Shown: positions 62,190 through 64,000 of the stretch, piece after piece
How positions within the stretch are numbered: position 1 is the stretch's first letter
Layout of the letters: every line of letters begins with the position of its first letter
Assembly: GCF_003364295.1 (NCBI RefSeq)
Contig: NZ_NXLO01000001.1
Coordinates: forward strand, 372,001-436,000
DNA: 64,000 nucleotides
Reading direction: 5' to 3'
DNA from: Helicobacter sp. MIT 99-5507
Lineage (GTDB): Bacteria; Campylobacterota; Campylobacteria; Campylobacterales; Helicobacteraceae
The notes under the pieces: model-generated
Told to the model about the DNA's origin: nothing
The model's database searches: none
What the model saw: the letters and a program-made list of their open reading frames with translations, nothing else
Made by a program: the position numbers and the translations under genes

Positions 62190-64000
62190 TTTTCCTTTTG
62201 TAATACAATAATACTTTCTCTCAAATAAAATTTAGATTTAGAATCTAGGATTTTCATTTGTTGGCTTGAAGTTTTAAGCTTTCTGGCTACAATGACTTCC
62301 ACACATTTAAAGCCTACTTTTTGTGCCTCTTGTGCTAAGATTTCATCTGTTTTTATCGGCACTCCCCTATAACAAGAATTTCCTACCACAATAAAACAAA
62401 ATCTATTATTTTTAAGAATATCAAAGCAATTTCTTAAAACCTTTTGCATATCAAAAAAATAATTTGCAAGCATTATGAGCGTGCTAGATTCCAAATTTCT
62501 ATCTTTAAGAATTGCAAGTGTTTCATCTAATAAAACATTGTTGATATTATCTGTTTTTTGCAAGTTGGCATTTTTATTATTTCTCAAAGCAGATTTTTTA
62601 AGCTTTTTCCAATCCTCATAATTTTGGATAATGCCACTGCTCCATAATTCCATTTTATAAATTTCAAAATAATCAAATAAATTTGCATAAGGAGGGGAAG
62701 TAAGAATACAATCAACTTTATCTTTGAGTTTATGAGTAATAGACGAAAGATTTTCCAACATTAAAATTTTAGTGTTTTTACTATCAAATTCTTTTTTTAA
62801 TTCAAAAGCCCTTAAGGTAAGCTCTTTGAGATAAGATTGCGTATCTTTAATTTTAGATTCTCTAAATTTTATACCATTACCGTCTTTTTTATAATTTAAT
62901 ATTTTTTCTAAATTGCAAAATACTAAAAACCTCACAAAATGATAGACTTTAGAATCTAAACCCTTAAAAGATTCTATAAAATCTATTATGATATTAAATT
63001 GCTTTTTATTGGCATATTTACTAAAAGATTCCCATTTGGGATAAGGATAACTTTTGTTGCTAAATTGAAAATTCTCTGCAATCTTTTTTGCTTTTTGCAA
63101 TTTTTTAGAATCTAGTTTTTCTAATTTTGCCTTTGCTACATTGATAGCAAAAGGTGAAGTATCAAACCCAAAACATTGTTTTATCTGTGGATTTAAAAAA
63201 CTAGAACCAACACCACAAAAAGGGTCATACAGTGATTGTATAGAGCAATGGAATTTATTTTGCAATTGCTCTATCAAGTAAGGACTAAAAGCTTCTTTAT
63301 AAGGGAAAACTTCGTTTAGAGAATCTAAAGTGTTATCGCTATTAACTAAATTTGCCATCTTATCGGGGAAACTTTTTAGAATAGATAAAGATTTATTTTG
63401 CAACCTATTGATTGCAATTTCGCAATACTTGTAAGAGAGTTCAATACCAATAAATTGCCTATTTAAAAGATTTGCCATATAAGTTGTTGTGCCTGTTCCA
63501 TTAAACGGGTCTAACACAATATCATTTTTATAAGAGTAAATTTTTAATAATCGTTCAATCAGTTCTTCGGGATACGGTGCGGGGTGCAAATCTTTTTTAG
63601 CGTTATTACTTGCACACAAAATATTTTCAAACCCCTGCTCTTTCTCCTTATCAAAATACCATACATTTTTTGTCCATTCTTTAAATTCTTCACTAGAAAT
63701 ATCTATATCTTGAGAGTTTCCTTTATGTGTCCGCTCTCCCTTATAAAACACTAAAACAGATTCTCCAAGAGGTCTAAATGAAGGACAAGAAGGGCTTTTC
63801 CAGCTTCCCCACGCGGTATTATTGCCCTGAAAATGTTTAATGTCTTTGCCTTTGTGCCAAGAAATCAACTCAAACTCATTAAAGCCAATTTCATTAAGAA
63901 TTTGCGTTATATATACAGAAAGAAATCGCACTTGTTTAGATTCTCTGTTTTTTACAGCAAAAGGAATATTTACACATATTCTACCGCCTATTTTTAAGAC
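62183..64000 (-). CDS. Fused double DNA methyltransferase, 5' end beyond window
   Basis: Two methyltransferase modules in one chain. The first ends in beta-type order with AWGSWKSPSCPSFRPLGES and VLDPFNGTGTTTYMANLL. The second has YDPFCGVGSSFLNPQI and later TSPPYANLFDYFEIYKMELW as motif IV. The frame is open to base 64000 and already protein-like there (VLKIGGRICVNIP), so the GTG at 63931 is not the start and the N-terminus lies outside. Fused pairs usually methylate the two strands of an asymmetric site. The HNH nuclease follows with a 7-base overlap. Confidence 0.85.
   Translation of the reverse strand, partial: VLKIGGRICVNIPFAVKNRESKQVRFLSVYITQILNEIGFNEFELISWHKGKDIKHFQGNNTAWGSWKSPSCPSFRPLGESVLVFYKGERTHKGNSQDIDISSEEFKEWTKNVWYFDKEKEQGFENILCASNNAKKDLHPAPYPEELIERLLKIYSYKNDIVLDPFNGTGTTTYMANLLNRQFIGIELSYKYCEIAINRLQNKSLSILKSFPDKMANLVNSDNTLDSLNEVFPYKEAFSPYLIEQLQNKFHCSIQSLYDPFCGVGSSFLNPQIKQCFGFDTSPFAINVAKAKLEKLDSKKLQKAKKIAENFQFSNKSYPYPKWESFSKYANKKQFNIIIDFIESFKGLDSKVYHFVRFLVFCNLEKILNYKKDGNGIKFRESKIKDTQSYLKELTLRAFELKKEFDSKNTKILMLENLSSITHKLKDKVDCILTSPPYANLFDYFEIYKMELWSSGIIQNYEDWKKLKKSALRNNKNANLQKTDNINNVLLDETLAILKDRNLESSTLIMLANYFFDMQKVLRNCFDILKNNRFCFIVVGNSCYRGVPIKTDEILAQEAQKVGFKCVEVIVARKLKTSSQQMKILDSKSKFYLRESIIVLQKEKC

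Noticed and set aside
1-64000. CRISPR arrays, rRNA and tRNA genes
   Set aside because: No regularly spaced direct repeats, cas genes, rRNA segments or clear tRNA T-arm/anticodon pattern were seen. A tRNA scan would be needed for certainty.

Overview
The window looks like an AT-rich Campylobacterota chromosome, most likely a Helicobacter species. The support is a histidinol dehydrogenase/DUF2018 pair, a NapA-type Dps, an AddB-like nuclease with a Cys cluster, a Campylobacter-type single-domain globin, flgG and dnaX fragments of Helicobacter type, and many type II restriction-modification genes. Species cannot be fixed from sequence reading alone.

Region 1 (0-6.5 kb, minus strand): an operon-like run hisD > DUF2018 > FkbM methyltransferase > rmlA > radical SAM > DUF1796 > DUF6492-like transferase. 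Four of these genes carry a C9-C10 run (poly-G on the coding strand). Region 2 (6.5-21.8 kb): dps behind a Fur-box-like palindrome, an AAA+ ATPase, a class V aminotransferase, transketolase and an AddB-like nuclease. Between them (10.3-17.5 kb) lies a decayed iron-uptake locus (binding-protein, TonB-receptor and ABC-ATPase remnants). It is interrupted by an HNH endonuclease, a truncated insertion sequence and an apparently imported block holding a flgG fragment, a TRIC channel gene and a frameshifted dnaX.

Region 3 (21.8-48.5 kb): a large surface-glycan or glycan-modification locus. Two divergent operons meet at 27.6-27.9 kb, where a perfect 24-bp inverted repeat brackets a small intergenic segment with a promoter. 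The locus encodes sugar N-formyltransferases, four paralogous hexapeptide acyltransferases, a dedicated ACP/SDR/acyl-activating set, radical SAM enzymes, ATP-grasp ligases, FkbM and other methyltransferases, several glycosyltransferases, UDP-xylose synthase and UDP-glucose dehydrogenase. Regions 1 and 3 together carry 20 G/C runs of 8-11 bases. Some runs break genes internally, and five genes are currently out of frame or truncated for this reason. About eight others sit at the 3' ends of genes, where one particular tract length puts the stop codon on or against the next start codon.

Region 4 (48.5-54.9 kb): accessory DNA with a serine hydrolase, a frameshifted metallophosphoesterase, a globin, dispersed intergenic repeats, a BspA-like protein, and an aldo/keto reductase and a nucleotide transporter that are both broken. 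Those last two have matching promoter-palindrome arrangements. Region 5 (54.9-64 kb, minus strand): a defence island. A TIR protein, a membrane protein and a Thoeris ThsB-like TIR protein are joined by overlapping stops and starts to a type II restriction-modification pair. After a 3' fragment of guaA come two more restriction-modification systems, the last running off the window end.

Taken together the glycan genes would make and decorate activated sugars (dTDP- and UDP-linked, N-formylated, acylated, methylated). Slippage in the G/C runs would switch individual steps combinatorially.
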